64,000 nucleotides of DNA. It comes from Daucus carota subsp. sativus. Lineage: Eukaryota; Streptophyta; Magnoliopsida; Apiales; Apiaceae. The stretch spans positions 39,793,454 through 39,857,453 of the forward strand of contig NC_030389.2 in assembly GCF_001625215.2 (NCBI RefSeq), read 5' to 3'. Shown here in pieces: positions 35,804-48,407 of this stretch. The position numbers and the translations under genes were made by a program. Positions within the stretch are counted from its first letter, which is position 1, and each line of letters starts with the position of its first letter. The notes under the pieces were generated by a model. That model did not search any database. It was not told the origin of the DNA and saw only the letters and a program-made list of their open reading frames with translations.

Positions 35804-37542
35804 ATGGCTTCATTCACAGCTTCTTCCATCTCCTTCACTCCTCTCTCATCCTCTCTCAACCTAAACAAGGTATACATCTCTCTCTCTCTCTCTCTCCCTC
35901 CCTCCCTCTCTCTCCCCCCACTCTATCTCTCTCTCCCCCCTCTCCCTCTCTCTATCCCTCTCCATCTCTCTCTCTCTTCCTCCCTCTCCCCTCTCTCTCT
36001 CTCTCCCTCCTTCATCTCTCTCTCCCTCCTCCCTCCCTCCCTCCCTCCCCCTCTCCCTCTCTCTATCCCTCTCCCTCTCCCTGTCCTCTGAGTCCTCTCC
36101 CTCTCTCTATCCCTCCCCATCTCTCTCTCTCGCTCTATATGAAATATTGAAATGTACGTGTGTGTTATATGAATGTTTGCATTTCGTGTTTGTAATTGTG
36201 ATCTTCCATTGTCTGTTTAGATTTCAGTGGTATTTGCTTGAATTTTGTTGAGTAGCAGTGACGAGTTAGTTCAGTTGTATATTTGTTTGATATAAATAAT
36301 TTTTATTTTGTATTATTTTCTGTGTTTTAGCTGTAATTGTGTTAATGCTAAGGCCATCGAATAGGTGAATACTTGGGATGAGATGATGATTTTATTTTGG
36401 GGAAGGTAGAGGAGTGATGATTCTAAAATCATTTGTTTAAACTTTTAAAAGTTGTGCAAAGTTTAATCAATAGACTTATCGAATGAATTTGTCGTGATTG
36501 AATGCAAGCAACTAACCCAGCAACAAATTGGGCATATATATTCCAGAATCCATATCTTTTAAAAAAATTATTGGATAAGATAAGTGAATTTAATTTTTTT
36601 TCTAGGATAATATTTGAAAGTGAATTCTATTAATTTTTTATGAAATAATAATTCTTCTTGTTTATTTTGACTTTTGAGAAATTTTATCGTAGGAGATTAT
36701 GTGAAATATAATTATGAACGTGCGAATGGTGATTTAGATTGTTAATTCAGCAGTTAAGATTTCTTCTTAGGTTAGTTGTGTGTAGTGGTTTACTGACTTT
36801 CTATTGTTGAATTCTGCAGGGACTTGCTAAGAGCTCGGTTTCGCTCTCCATCAATGGGATATCTTTCCCTTCACATGGGTTGAAGTCAGTCTCGCGTCGC
36901 TTCAGTGTGTCATGCGCTGTATGTTTCTTGGCTCAGTCTTCTAATTTTATGAGTAATCTTTGTTGGATATTGCATTAAAATAGTATCATTCACTTACACA
37001 TGCTATTATCTAGTCCCACATTTTTGAATTGTGAATATTAGGCTCGTTCTATTAGAGAAAGTCCTGCACATAGTAATCATAGAATTGATGCATTGTGTGA
37101 TATATGCAAGCATTTTAATAACTACCTTGTCCTTAGAAATGAAGCAAAATGTAATATTTTTGAGCAGGCCAAGCCTGAGACAGTCGATAAGGTATGTGAG
37201 ATTGTGAGGAAGCAACTGGCAATACAACCTGATGTTGCAGTCAGCGGGGACTCAAAGTTTGCTGCCCTTGGAGCTGATTCTCTTGACACAGTATATGTTT
37301 CTAACTAAAGGCTATTTTCATGTGTTAAATCTATTCCAAATTTTTCAACAGGCTGATACTTTCACCCTGCTAATTGCCTAATTGGTAATGTCCACAACTT
37401 CTGCTTACAGGTTGAAATTGTGATGGGACTCGAAGAGGAGTTTGGAATCAGTGTGGAGGAAGAGAGTGCACAAACGATTGCTACTGTGCAGGATGCAGCA
37501 GATTTGATCGAGAATCTTGTTGAGAAGAAGGGCAGTGCCTGA
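35804..37542 (+). CDS. ACP: Plastid acyl carrier protein
   Basis: Exons 35804-35869, 36820-36918, 37168-37290 and 37411-37542 give 139 residues. The first about 54 residues are Ser-rich and basic without acids ([17 protein letters not shown]... [11 protein letters not shown]), a chloroplast transit peptide. The mature protein starts [13 protein letters not shown] and carries [18 protein letters not shown], in which the serine of DSL takes the 4'-phosphopantetheine arm. It carries growing acyl chains in plastid type II fatty acid synthesis. The exon layout (transit peptide split over exons 1 and 2, DSLDT at the exon 3 end) is the usual one for plant plastid ACP. Intron 1 begins with a long CT-rich tract. 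Confidence 0.96.
35879..36132. repeat. Impure (CT)n / CCCT tract in ACP intron 1
   Basis: About 250 bases of almost pure pyrimidine on the + strand, with CTCTCC and CCCTCC variants, starting nine bases after the splice donor. Open frames through it are low-complexity artefacts. Confidence 0.92.
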
Positions 37543-39558
37543 AGAATCAGGGAAAATTCTGCAGAAATAGGTCTATGAAAGAGAGTTAATTTTCCTAGCA
37601 TGCGAATTAGCTATTATAAGATGATCGTTACCGTTAATCTTTATTGTAAGTGACAAAGTACTTGGTGCCCTCACCTGTTTTGTTATGTTATGTTGCATTT
37701 TCTGACTTCTAGTTGAAGCTTTTATAGAAATCATTGGCATGTTTTAAAACTGTGGAGTTTTTGCCTTTATGATTTAATTTTCCAGTGAGCTGTTCTATCT
37801 GTTTCTTAGGGAAGGGATGAATAGGTGGTGGTGGTCAGTAAATTTATATATTGCATATGGTGGCTGCAACTGAAAATCAGATTTGGTACTTGTTCTTTTT
37901 TTTTTTTTTGTTTAAAACACTAATATATGGACTTCTGTCAAATCAGTTGTTTTTTGTTTTCGTATTATCAAACTGTAATTGTCTTGTTTTGCACAATCAT
38001 CCCCGGAACTCTGTTTTACCAAGAACTATACTTGTAGAAAATTGTCACCAGTACCCTGGATCATCTGCCTGCATAATTATGGATCCTGAAATACAATTAG
38101 TTTTTCAGATAATCAATGGTTTTCACTGTATCGGCGTTGGATTTACTTTTTCATTTGTTATATAAATACTTCTGTCGACTTATATACGTTTGGCACTCGT
38201 CACGTATTTACTTTTATCAAATATCGGCACGTATTTACTTTTATTAAATATATTAAAAAATCTTCTGCAAAGAAGTTTAATATTTAAATTTTTATTCAGA
38301 AACAAAAAATTTTAATGTTATAAAATTATACAAAAACCTTAAAATTAGTGGCTGTAAAAAATTATGTAAGAACGAGTGGGACCGAGAGCATCGTCTTTGA
38401 CACTGAGTTGCAGTGATTACTAGAAGTTGCTTTTATTAATAGTTGCAGTATAAAAAAAATTGTAAAAACTGAATTTTCAAGTAAAAATATAATCAGTCAG
38501 TTAATAAAATTGAATCAAATTATATTAATAATAAAATAGTAAATGATGTTAAAATTTAAATAATAAATAATAAATAATAAATTTCAAACTATATACATAA
38601 AAGAATTATTATCCGAAAAAACAACTAAATATAACGGAGGAGTCTCATCTCATTGTCATGACCTCGATACTTGTGCATGCTCTCGCTTACCCTATATTTG
38701 AGTTACGTTATTATTCGTGAACAATACTGTTTTACAAAGATGTTGAGTAATAAGATCACGGGAAGATTGATCAGGGGATTCTGCACCAAATACAAACGAT
38801 ACATATCACTACACAATGATGCCATTTATCTAGGTACATCTTTGCTCCGAGTTGGACTCCAGTCAGGAGAAGAGTTTACGAGGATTATATAATATTTCAA
38901 CTTTCTCCTCACTCGAGAGCACAATTTTGCACGTCCATGTGCTTTGAACTTTGATACCATACTAAACGACCTTTTCGATCTAATAAATAATATGATCTTT
39001 TTTTTTTAAATCCTATTTGATGTTAAAAACTACTTCCTCTGTCCCTCTCATTTCTTTACGGTTACTATTTTGGGATGTCCCTCTCATTTCTTTACGTTAC
39101 CATAAATAGTAAGTTTTTCTCATCATTACACTCACTATCTTCCCCTACTATCTCATATTTACCAATAAAAACTACTATTACACCCACTACTTTCCTCCAC
39201 TATCTCAAATATTAAATATTGATAGGTCCCACCACTTTGCCCACTTTTCATCTAACTTTACTCATTTTTTATACATTGTCTTGGTCTCCATGTCCCCCTC
39301 CAATGTAAACAATTGAGGGGGACGGAGGGAGTAGTACCCATCAGTAGCTACGCTAATGAAGTTCTGTTAATCTCATGTTATATAACTGTTGGAAATTTAA
39401 GGTTCTTGAGTTCTTTTCTGTTTAGCATTTTTTTTTCATTGATTTAGCATGTCAGTTAAGGTTGCATATTGATTTTTGAGTCCAAGTACTTTGTGTCAAT
39501 ACAATGTTAATCTCGTTTTAATGTCTCTATGTACTTATTCTTCATATTTCTAACTAGG
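37543..39558. other. Intergenic between ACP and nucleoredoxin copy 2
   Basis: ACP 3' sequence to about 37750, then AT-rich DNA. Bases about 38482-38600 resemble the interior of the Helitron at 9554-10146 just before its hairpin (ATGATGTTAAAATTTAAAT, AATAATAAAT) but lack the hairpin. A Stowaway element follows at 39033-39331. No gene seen. Confidence 0.5.
39033..39331. mobile_element. Stowaway-type MITE (299 bp)
   Basis: Starts CTTCCTCTGTCCCTCTC, ends GGGGGACGGAGGGAG, flanked by TA on both sides (39031-39032, 39332-39333). The left arm carries a small internal duplication of CCCTCTCATTTCTTTACG. Confidence 0.85.
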
Positions 39559-39709
39559 CCAGAGAAGGAATCTGTGTATTCAAACAAAATCAACTCTAGC
39601 ATCCACTGTCAGTTGTGGAACGCGAGCAATAGAAGATGGGATTTTCGACTCTTTACGTGTTCATCCAGCCACTAGTGCACCACTAGCAACAAATATATAT
39701 GGAATCTGT
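39559..39709 (+). other. Exon-like segment upstream of nucleoredoxin copy 2
   Basis: Bounded by a possible acceptor (TTTCTAACTAG) and donor (ATCTGTG|gtgagc). One frame is open across it (containing STVSCGTRAIEDG and ATSAPLATNIYG) and ends in phase 1, which would join in frame to the next segment at the acceptor CTTGTAACAG at 39931. No start codon or family match is visible. It could be an N-terminal exon, a leader exon or chance. Confidence 0.3.
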
Positions 39710-39984
39710 GGTGAGCTTATTGCAAAAATTATTTTACAGAAGTAATGTGTGATGTTTCCTGAAATTACTTGCTGAATGCATTTTGTTATGCTAATTAAGT
39801 TTTATGAATGTTGTAACTGTTTACTTTTTGCCCTTGAGTCGACAAATGACCCCTTAAAGTATAAAATACAAATTGGATGAGAAAACAATAAGGCTTTGAT
39901 TCTAATCAAGTGTCAGTGCTTGTAACAGATTCTAGGGACGAGGGGAAGGAGGCAAAGAAACATGAGGTTAAGAAACAGAAGAAT

Positions 39985-42159
39985 ATGCAGGAGGAGCTTA
40001 TGGGCGTCAAAGAAGGAGATATTCTTGATCTTCGCAAGCTTCTCTTCACAGAAAACAGGGATTACCTAATACAATGCGATGGGAACCAGGTATTATGTCT
40101 ATGTTTGTGTATATGAACTTTTATTTTCCGGTTCAAATATTATGATCAAACAACTAGTTCACTGCCAATAATAACCTTGATGGTGATACCAGGGAAGAGT
40201 AACATCTGCAGTAATATTAATTTATTACGTGTTTTTATCTTTCAGTTGAAGGCTGAGCAGTTGGCAGGCAAGGTCATTGTTATATATATTATGTATCTTC
40301 CTCTTGATGATATTTCTGATTGTAAGGAGTGGCGGAAGACAGAGATACTGAAGGATGTGTATAATTATTTACGGCCTAAAAAAGGTTTTGAGATTGTTTT
40401 TGTGGCTGTCGATGATGTTGACAATAGCTTTGGAAAGGAAATGTTATCTGATCCTTTACCTAGAACAAACCTTGAGGATCATTTTGAAGATGTATTTTCT
40501 TTCATGCCCTGGACTGCCATTCCATTCTCTGACAGAACATCCAGGAAACGTATGGATACAAGATTTGGCTTTAGAAAAGGTTACTGCAGTGATGACATGT
40601 TTATAATTGATTCAACAGGCGTCGTTTTGCAAACAAATGCCCTGTCGTGTTTTAAAAGCTATGGAAGCCTAGGATATCCTTTCAGCAGTGAGAGGGTGAA
40701 ATTCCTGCTGTCTGAATGGCAAGCAATTGCTGCACAACCGACATTAGAAAAACTTTTATCTTCCCCGGAACGTGACTATGTCATCTCAAATAACGGGGAC
40801 AAGGTATGGTATGCACACTTGATAACATTATGTGATAATGGCAAAATTAACTTATCAATTAGTACTTGTTTCATTTGCACATTTGGCTAAATATGGATGA
40901 TAATATATTCCTTAGCACTAACTGGTACATGTATTTCTTAGGTACCTATTCATACACTTGAAGATAAAGTGGTAGCTCTGTACTTCTATGCAGACAACAA
41001 GACAACCGAGACTAATAGGCTCACAGAAGAACTTAAAATGGTGTATAAAGAGTTGGCAAAGAGAGAAGAAAATTTTGAGGTCGTGCTTCTTTACCTTTAT
41101 GACACGAACGAGACTACTGGATATAGAACTGAAGAATCATTCTGGAAAACGTTTAAAACTATGCCCTGGTTGGCACTTCCTTATAAAGACCCGAACCTTA
41201 AGAAGTTGAAAATAATTTACAAGTATCCCAAGTATTATGAGTCAAGTGAGAAAGAGGTTTCTTTGCTTGTAATAATTGGTCCTCATGGAGAATTCTGTGA
41301 ACCATGTGGAGCGGAAATTTTGTCAAACTATAAGCTTCAAGGATACCCGTTCACACGCGAGAAAGCTCTCCAGTTAGAGACTGAAATAATAAAGAAACTC
41401 AAGTTAGAGATGATCTGGGAGCCAAAAACGATCTTTAGTAGAAAAGATGGAACACATGTGAGTTCTTTAATTCTTTTTATGCTTTGTGCATAATTCAAAG
41501 CGTTTATCTTGAATCTCATATCAATTGTTGTCCAATTCTTCGTGTTTAAATAGGTTTCACTCTCTCAACTTGCTGGGAAGAGAATCATACTTTTTTTTGG
41601 CTTATTTCAAGACGAGTTCCTTAACGTGTTAAAGGAAAGGTTTCTAGACACGAAGGGCACAGACGGTGAATTTGAAGTAATCCACATCTATACACACGAT
41701 GAAGAAGTTGATCTGGACCCGGCCTGGCTTGCCTACCCTTTGCCAGAAGACTTCCCCTGTGCATCTGATATTTTACCTTGTGAGTTTGATAAACGATTTC
41801 TTAAATGTGGACTATTTTACGATGTTGGAGATTGTACAAGACTTCTTGCTTTTAATCAAGATGGAATGGTTGTCAGAGATACCGCATTTCCAACCATTGA
41901 TGATACCAATTTTCCTTTTTATACCACGGGGTTGGAGAACGAGGCCTTATTGCAGTTGAATTCGGTGTTTCAGTGGTACTGCTTGGGCAATGATGACAGT
42001 TCCAGCTGCAAGGCAGGCTACGTTGGACCAAACCAGCGTTGCACCATGCCAGTTTCCCTCAAGTCCAGCGCAATAAGCACGTATCGTGTATGGAATGATG
42101 ATGAGAGTTATAGCGTTGGGCTGATGGCGGAGACTGGTGATGGACGCCGTTTGCTTTAA
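39985..42159 (+). CDS. Nucleoredoxin-like protein lacking CxxC (copy 2)
   Basis: Exons 39985-40089, 40246-40803, 40942-41457 and 41554-42159 give 594 residues from ATG 39985; ATG 40000 is in frame, and an upstream exon may extend it. Three thioredoxin-fold repeats: DILDLRKLLFTENRDYLI leads into repeat 1, SPERDYVISNNGDK links to repeat 2, and VSLSQLAGKRI starts repeat 3. Nucleoredoxin signatures are kept (FEIVFV, MPWTAIPFSD, MPWLALPYKD, GYPF) but the active-site cysteines are absent in every repeat (IVIYIMYLPLDD, VVALYFYADN, IILFFGLFQD). The C-terminal DC1-like Cys/His cluster of nucleoredoxin 1 is reduced to CLGNDDSSSC and QRC. All three introns are phase 0 at the repeat borders, as in copy 1. 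A redox role is unlikely; a binding or structural role is possible. Reading frame intact. Confidence 0.85.
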
Positions 42160-42890
42160 CATTTTTGAAAAATATAACAGAATTTCTAGTGAATGTAGAA
42201 TGTTATTTTTTGGAGCAGATTTTATTTATAGTTCTTGGAACAACTTGAATATGTTTCTGTTTTTGTAACTGAACAAATGTTGTCAATTACGAATGCATCA
42301 AAGCGATCTTAAGGATGCTCTTTCGTTCACCCTGATGTAGTGATGTGCATCCACTTGTAAAAAGACCAAAAGAACCGCAGGTTTATTCGTGGTAGGCGCG
42401 GCTGAATCTATTAAGAGGCACTGTACATGTATCCTCTCTAAAAGAATTCTGATAAATTTTATATTTTTAATTTTCAAAATACCTTGAAAACAGTTGTGGA
42501 TCCACCCCTCTGCCTCATGACTCGCAGATTTTTGGATTTCAAAAGATTATGATATTTCTCATCATAGGATAAGAAACCATGCACAATATGAAGTCCATTT
42601 CTCGTGTCTTATCCGGTTTGAACGTATTTACGAAGATCTTATTTTGATCATAATAAAAATATTTTTAGGTAATTAATCTTAGCAGAAGCTTATTTTAATT
42701 AATTTAATTTGAAATTTTTAAATCAAACTTTCATATTCATAGAAGTTTGTTGGGTTAACAGAAGACAAAATAAAATGATAGATCAAAAATGCAAAAATGA
42801 TTGTTTATTTGAGCAAATAACCCATTTAAATACAATCCTACCAAAATTATGCTCAAACAGCGAGTCAATACAGTCAAAGTCTACTTACAA
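42160..42890. other. Intergenic spacer
   Basis: Nucleoredoxin 3' region and AT-rich DNA before the leader of the next gene. No gene recognised. Confidence 0.45.
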
Positions 42891-42956
42891 TAGGGTCGCA
42901 AATCTCTCTTGTCTCTCTCACTAGCGCCGGCTCAAATTCATTTTCAAGCTCGTCAG

Positions 42957-43966
42957 GTCTCTCTCCCACTCCCATCTCTCTCTCTCTCTCTCTCCCTCTC
43001 TCTCTCTCTCATTTGAATTATATATATTTGTATGTATTTCAGTAATTATAAACCATATCTCTGATTAGCCCTAATGAAATGAAATCATATATGTTACTAA
43101 GTATGAGCATCATTACTTATCTTGATGTTGAACTATGCTAATAACATTCATAGCAAGGAGTGAATGATACATACTTTTGTGTAGGATGTTTTATATTAGT
43201 ACTCAAAGAGGGTTGAGAGAAATCACTTTATTCTGATATCTAAGATGTTTTGCTGTCAATTCATATGCAGCTGCTAATTTCTTGAATGTTTTGTTTTCAA
43301 AATGATTAGTTTGGTGTGTGTGGGGATTTTTTTCAGTTGTGTCATCGTGTGAGTGCACAGAGCTTTCTGATCGATATACTGAAATTCAAAAGCAGGGCAA
43401 CTAATTTGTATATGATGTGTATTGAAAACAATCATGGCTGATAAATAGTATTTGATATTGTTTTAATAAACTACTACCTTTTTGCCAGCTAATTAGCTGA
43501 AGAAACCTAAACCAGATATGGGTTCGAATTATGTTTCTTGGCGGAGTCAGATATTTTATTAAGGGCGATATTATACTCTAGCTTTCTGGCTCAATGTTTT
43601 TGAGAGAACCAACAGAAAATTATGAAATAAGAATGGATAAACAAGTTGGATTTCTTCCACAAATATAATAATTCCAGAACTGCTATTTTATAAATTACAA
43701 TTATACCAACAATTTGATCACAAGCTTGAGCAAGACAACAGATGCATATATTATGATTCACCAAATCAGAGTTTCTAGGTATTGTATTTAATGGAAAGAA
43801 TGAGTCATGGGCACATAAACCTACCTTGAGTCAATGGCTTGTGGGTGATGTTGACTCCAACATATGGAGAGCTCATACATGTGTATAAAGTGTTCTATTA
43901 TACATTAAAGAAATTGTGGTTGGTGGTTGACATTTAGAAACGGATGTTTGCTTGTCTTTTTTACAG
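42957..43966 (+). other. 5'-leader intron of the small mitochondrial protein gene
   Basis: A donor after AAGCTCGTCAG (gtctct) and an acceptor TTTTTTACAG ending at 43966, ten bases before the start codon. A (CT)n run lies at about 42976-43010 near the donor. Inferred from splice signals only. Confidence 0.5.
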
Positions 43967-43976
43967 GAAAGCAACT

Positions 43977-46686
43977 ATGACATCAAGAATTGCTGCTAGA
44001 TATGTATCTCGAAGGCTTTCAAGTAGTGGAAAAATACTTAGCGAGGAGGAAAAGGCTGCTGAAAACATCTACATCAAGGTAACTTGTGATTAAGTTTCAT
44101 ATGATTTCTGTTCACTTCAAGTGAACTTGATCTTAGTTTTCCTTTTAAGACCTTCCAGATTCTGTTTAGGAACACTATAGGATAGTATTACCATGTAACG
44201 AATCAAAGATTGCACTATACAACTTCCTAAACAATTATAGGGCATGTTTGGCATGACTTTTTTAATGAAGATAAAGACTTATTTCGATAAAAAATAATCA
44301 TAGTTACATAATACTTTTTAGAATTAAGTATTTAATAAGTGTTTAACATTCATTATCTTCATAAATAAGTTACTTATTTTCAGAAAAACTTACATATTTA
44401 CGTACCTTTTTCAGAAATGAGTGACTTTTTAAGCCAAAGGAGGAAGCTGTGACACCATAGTTTTTCAGATATATTGATTGTTACTGTTGTTATTATGCTT
44501 AGAACTTAGAGTAACCTTACCATTATCTATGTGTTTTACCTTATTTTGTTAAACTTTTGTCTCAGCCATTTATATTTTTCACACCACTATTATATTTTTC
44601 ACACAACTGCTTTATTTTGTTGAATGTTGAGAGACATGATTGGTGAATTACTGATTGAAGGATGCAGATAGATATAATGAGTATTTTTCTGTCTTCCTAG
44701 CTTATTCTCATATCAGTCGCTATATTAACATCAATCCCGATAGATGTACATTTTCTATCATATGTTAAAATTAACATTCAAAAGCACAAGTTTGATGGTT
44801 ATTCAGCTTAGGTCTTGGACACATCTATTTTAATTTTACTTTCTGATAGTTGTATTGTCGTTAAATCAATTGGTAAGTACCTTATGGAGGTTTTGCTAGT
44901 GAGTTTAGATTAAACTAGTAAATAATTCCTTGGAGCCGATACATTTTACACAGTTAATTTTCTTTCCTTTCACATTATTATAAACATCTAATAAGTAAGG
45001 TGAAATATCAATGATCACCATCAGAAAAGACATAAATTCTAGGACAAACTTCAGTATCAATGATAAAAGATTCAGCCACCATAATGGAATAAAGGCATTT
45101 ATTTTAAGAGAGTGGCATGTTCCTTGAAGATACCAATTGTTATCATCCCTTTTTTCTTACTATATTTCTGCTAACTTTTAGCATTACATCCCTTCTCCGG
45201 TTAAAATTTAATCATTCAGCATGGTAAACAAAGTTTGAATGGTATTTAATAAAATCCCAAGTCTACCTGAAGACTTTTTGGTGAAGTTTTAAATTTTGGG
45301 TTTAAATTAGATATCTATTTCGGTACTACAAGAAGTAGTTGACTATGGTCGGTGCAGTGAGATCTGTGGAGAAGAGTGTTGGTCCGTTTTCTGTCCCCGT
45401 GTGGATTGCATAAATGGCTTATTAACTCTATTAATATGAATAACTATAAATTTGTATAAGGTGTCTAGTGTGTGTGAAGTTATTAAAATAGTTTATTTTA
45501 AATCTGTTTGCATAGTGAAAATCGGCAGTATCACCTTATGGATCTGTCCAACATATGCATTAGGAACTTCTTGATTGAATTCAAAAACTACTTTCTCTAA
45601 GGTTTTAGAGGAACTCTTCACTTTTGGCATACTTGGATTGTACATATAAAAAGCAATTTAATTAATATACTGTAGCATTTCTAATAATACTCATTGTTAG
45701 TGTCCTTTTCTGAAGATTTTCCACTAAATTGTGCCCCCCTTAATCATATGAAACACATTTTATAGGCTTTAGCAAACAGTCACATTTATGTTCCAGCTTC
45801 ATTTTATTGATTATATTTAGTTCTATTCTCATCCCGGGGTGGACTGTTCCATATTTAGCACATGTGATTGTCTTCAAAGAGCTGGTTTCTTCCTTTTTTT
45901 TTGTACATGATCTCTTTGTTTTTGTATGTAACTTTTTTTTAACTGCAGAAAATGGAAAAGGAGAAGTTGGAGAAGTTAGCGCGTAAGGTAAGCTCAAGCC
46001 ACATTATCCGTTCATAATGTAATTATATTTGTTGATGCTCACTTGTACTGGATGCAGTCCTTATTTAATTACTATTATTCTTACCTTCTGGTTCATAGAT
46101 TAAATAGGAGATTGAGATAGATTCTCTTATGTTATGATGCCTTCAACGGGGGGACCAAAAACAAAGAACTCAACATGCTTTCTTACTTTCGGAAATACTA
46201 TGGAGGAAAGATTATATGTATTAGAGAGCTTCAGTTGAAGTATGAGTTGATAATATATCTGCAATAAGGCTATTTAAACCTCATTGGTTGCAGGCTTGCT
46301 GTTTATAGATGTATAGTGTACATATGAATTAGGGCCCTGTAAACCGAATTTGACTAGGACCCGTGAACTTAGGACCGTATGCAAATTCTAATATAGACAT
46401 CATATTTTCATCAGTGTAATCACCTCAACAGTCTTGAAATCTGGTTACAATGGAGAGATTTTTATCGACTATAAAGCCGTGGCTACCCTTTTTTGAACAA
46501 AATGATGAACATGGAATATTCTAGCCCTAAAGCTGTGGCTACCCTTTTTTGTGTGTTTTTTCCCCTACCTTTTACCTTCTAACACCTAACTATTATTTGG
46601 TCATTTTTTGTCTTCAGAATACTAAACCAGGAGAAGCCCCAGCAGCAAGCTCAGGATCTGTATCTGATGCAAAACCTAGCAAGTAG
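43977..46686 (+). CDS. Small mitochondrial protein, ATPase-inhibitor-like (At2g27730-like)
   Basis: Three exons 43977-44078, 45949-45987 and 46618-46686 encode 69 residues. The N-terminus (MTSRIAARYVSRRLSSSGK) is basic, Ser/Arg-rich and without acids, a mitochondrial presequence. The core LSEEEKAAENIYIKKMEKEKLEKLARK is a charged amphipathic helix resembling the plant family typified by Arabidopsis At2g27730, annotated as related to the mitochondrial F1-ATPase inhibitor IF1. The tail is Ala/Ser/Pro-rich. The middle exon is only 39 bases. Role in ATP synthase control is inferred from family naming, not shown here. Shorter at the C-terminus than I remember for the Arabidopsis protein. Confidence 0.8.
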
Positions 46687-47103
46687 TGCAAGAACTAGGA
46701 ATTGTCAGAGTGTTTGGTACTGTTCAGCTGCCTTAAGTGGCCGCATGCAATGTAAAACATGCTTGTTCTTGGTTGAGATTTCTTTTTTCTTTTTTGGGTT
46801 GATGATAATAATAAATATTCGAACTTATGTATCTTTTATTTGATTGTATTGCTTTGTAAACTTGTTAACCAGTGCTTACATTTGATGTGATCTGCTGGGT
46901 GGCACAGTAGTGATACTCCTGTTCCAAACATTAGGACTAATCAGCTAGAGTACTAAAAGTTATCATAAACTAAATATTTGATAATACACACTTACACAGA
47001 GTTACAGAGTTTTGCTTTATGACTTTTGGTTAGATGATAAATTTTTTTGAAAGAAAAATCTCAAATGCGGTTTATTATATTTCGATACAATCATCAATAT
47101 CAA

Positions 47104-48254
47104 TATACTTATATAAAGGAGAAGCGAGGGGCGTGTAGGTGGCGTCTCTCACATCGCTCCGTTCTATTTTTCTAATTTTCTGGAATTTTTGGATGAAAAA
47201 TATCAAAAATTAGAACTACCATTTTTACTTTCCGATATATTAGAAGCAAGTTTCAGAATCTGATTTTGTTTCAGATTATTTATGGAATATAACAGCTTGA
47301 AAGTTTTAATCTGATTTTGTTTCAGAATATTTAATTATGGAAAAAAATAACACACAAGTCTCTCTACACCTATAAATACTCCTATAAGTTGTAGGGTTTA
47401 GGATCATCTAAATACAAACTCTCTCTCAATACCACAACCATACCTCTCTCTCTATTGATAGTTCTCTTGCTCAATTTCTAACTCGGTGGTGCCTTTCTTC
47501 TGCAACAATAAGTAAAGGCTGTTTATACGGTAATAAAAAAATAAAAGTTATTGCAAGCAAAGGTAGTTACAGACCACTATGTGGGAGTTGACAAATCCAA
47601 ACACGGAAGAAGAATATAGTCTTGACATTATATTGATGGATGATATCAATAAATTAACTATTAGTGATCTATGTTTGTTGGTTATTCTTTTAAAATATTT
47701 GTTTTATTCATCAGACATGTTTATTGTTGCTAATTCTTATCTGATTTAGGAAAAAATTATTCATACATTATCTGTTTGCTCCGCTTAAGCAACTTTTAAG
47801 TGAAGACTGTTTATACAGTATTAAAAAACAAAGGTTGTTACAAGTAAGGGTAGTTATAGACCCTATCTCACGGATTTAAGTTAAATGTTTTTGTGCACAA
47901 GCAATCCATAAAAATTGGAGGAAGGTAACAATGTAAGAACATCATTACTTTTCAAAAAAAAAACACAAATAAAATTAATATTCGTCGTGCTTTAAATTGT
48001 TAATTACATGCAGAGATTTATTTTCAACAACATGAATTATAGTCCAATTTTACAATTTTATATATTAGTATTGGTATTATACTATTATATCATAATTTTT
48101 ATAATATAAAATTTATTTTATCCTACAAATATTAATTTTTAAACATTAATATACTTTTTATAGATAGCCACCAAATTATTGCATTCTACATATAATAATA
48201 TTGAATAATTAATATAATTTTTATAGGCCGCCGCAACACGCGGATTCTCAACTA
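47104..48254. mobile_element. Possible degraded Helitron
   Basis: The left part reads ATATAAAGGAGAAGCGAGGGG, similar in style to 5' ends of some plant Helitrons. The right part ends with a small hairpin CCGC-AACAC-GCGG and then TTCTCAACTAC. The CTRR end is imperfect. An internal duplication (CTGTTTATACGGTAAT / CTGTTTATACAGTATT) is present. Tentative. Confidence 0.35.
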
Positions 48255-48407
48255 CTTCATATATAAGAATGAGTATGTAGACCTTAAAAAATTAAAATAA
48301 TACACGGCCTTGTATTGCAGTGCATTGCATCATTGTCAGACTGTGTTGAACAAAACATTGCATTCGCCTGAAGATGCAGGGACTAACGTAACAGACCCTG
48401 TGTATAT

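Noticed and set aside
35804-36120. Long Ser/Leu/Pro frame continuing from the ACP start and its Arg/Glu-rich complement
   Set aside because: They run into intron 1. The ACP donor at 35869 and the CT-rich intron explain them.
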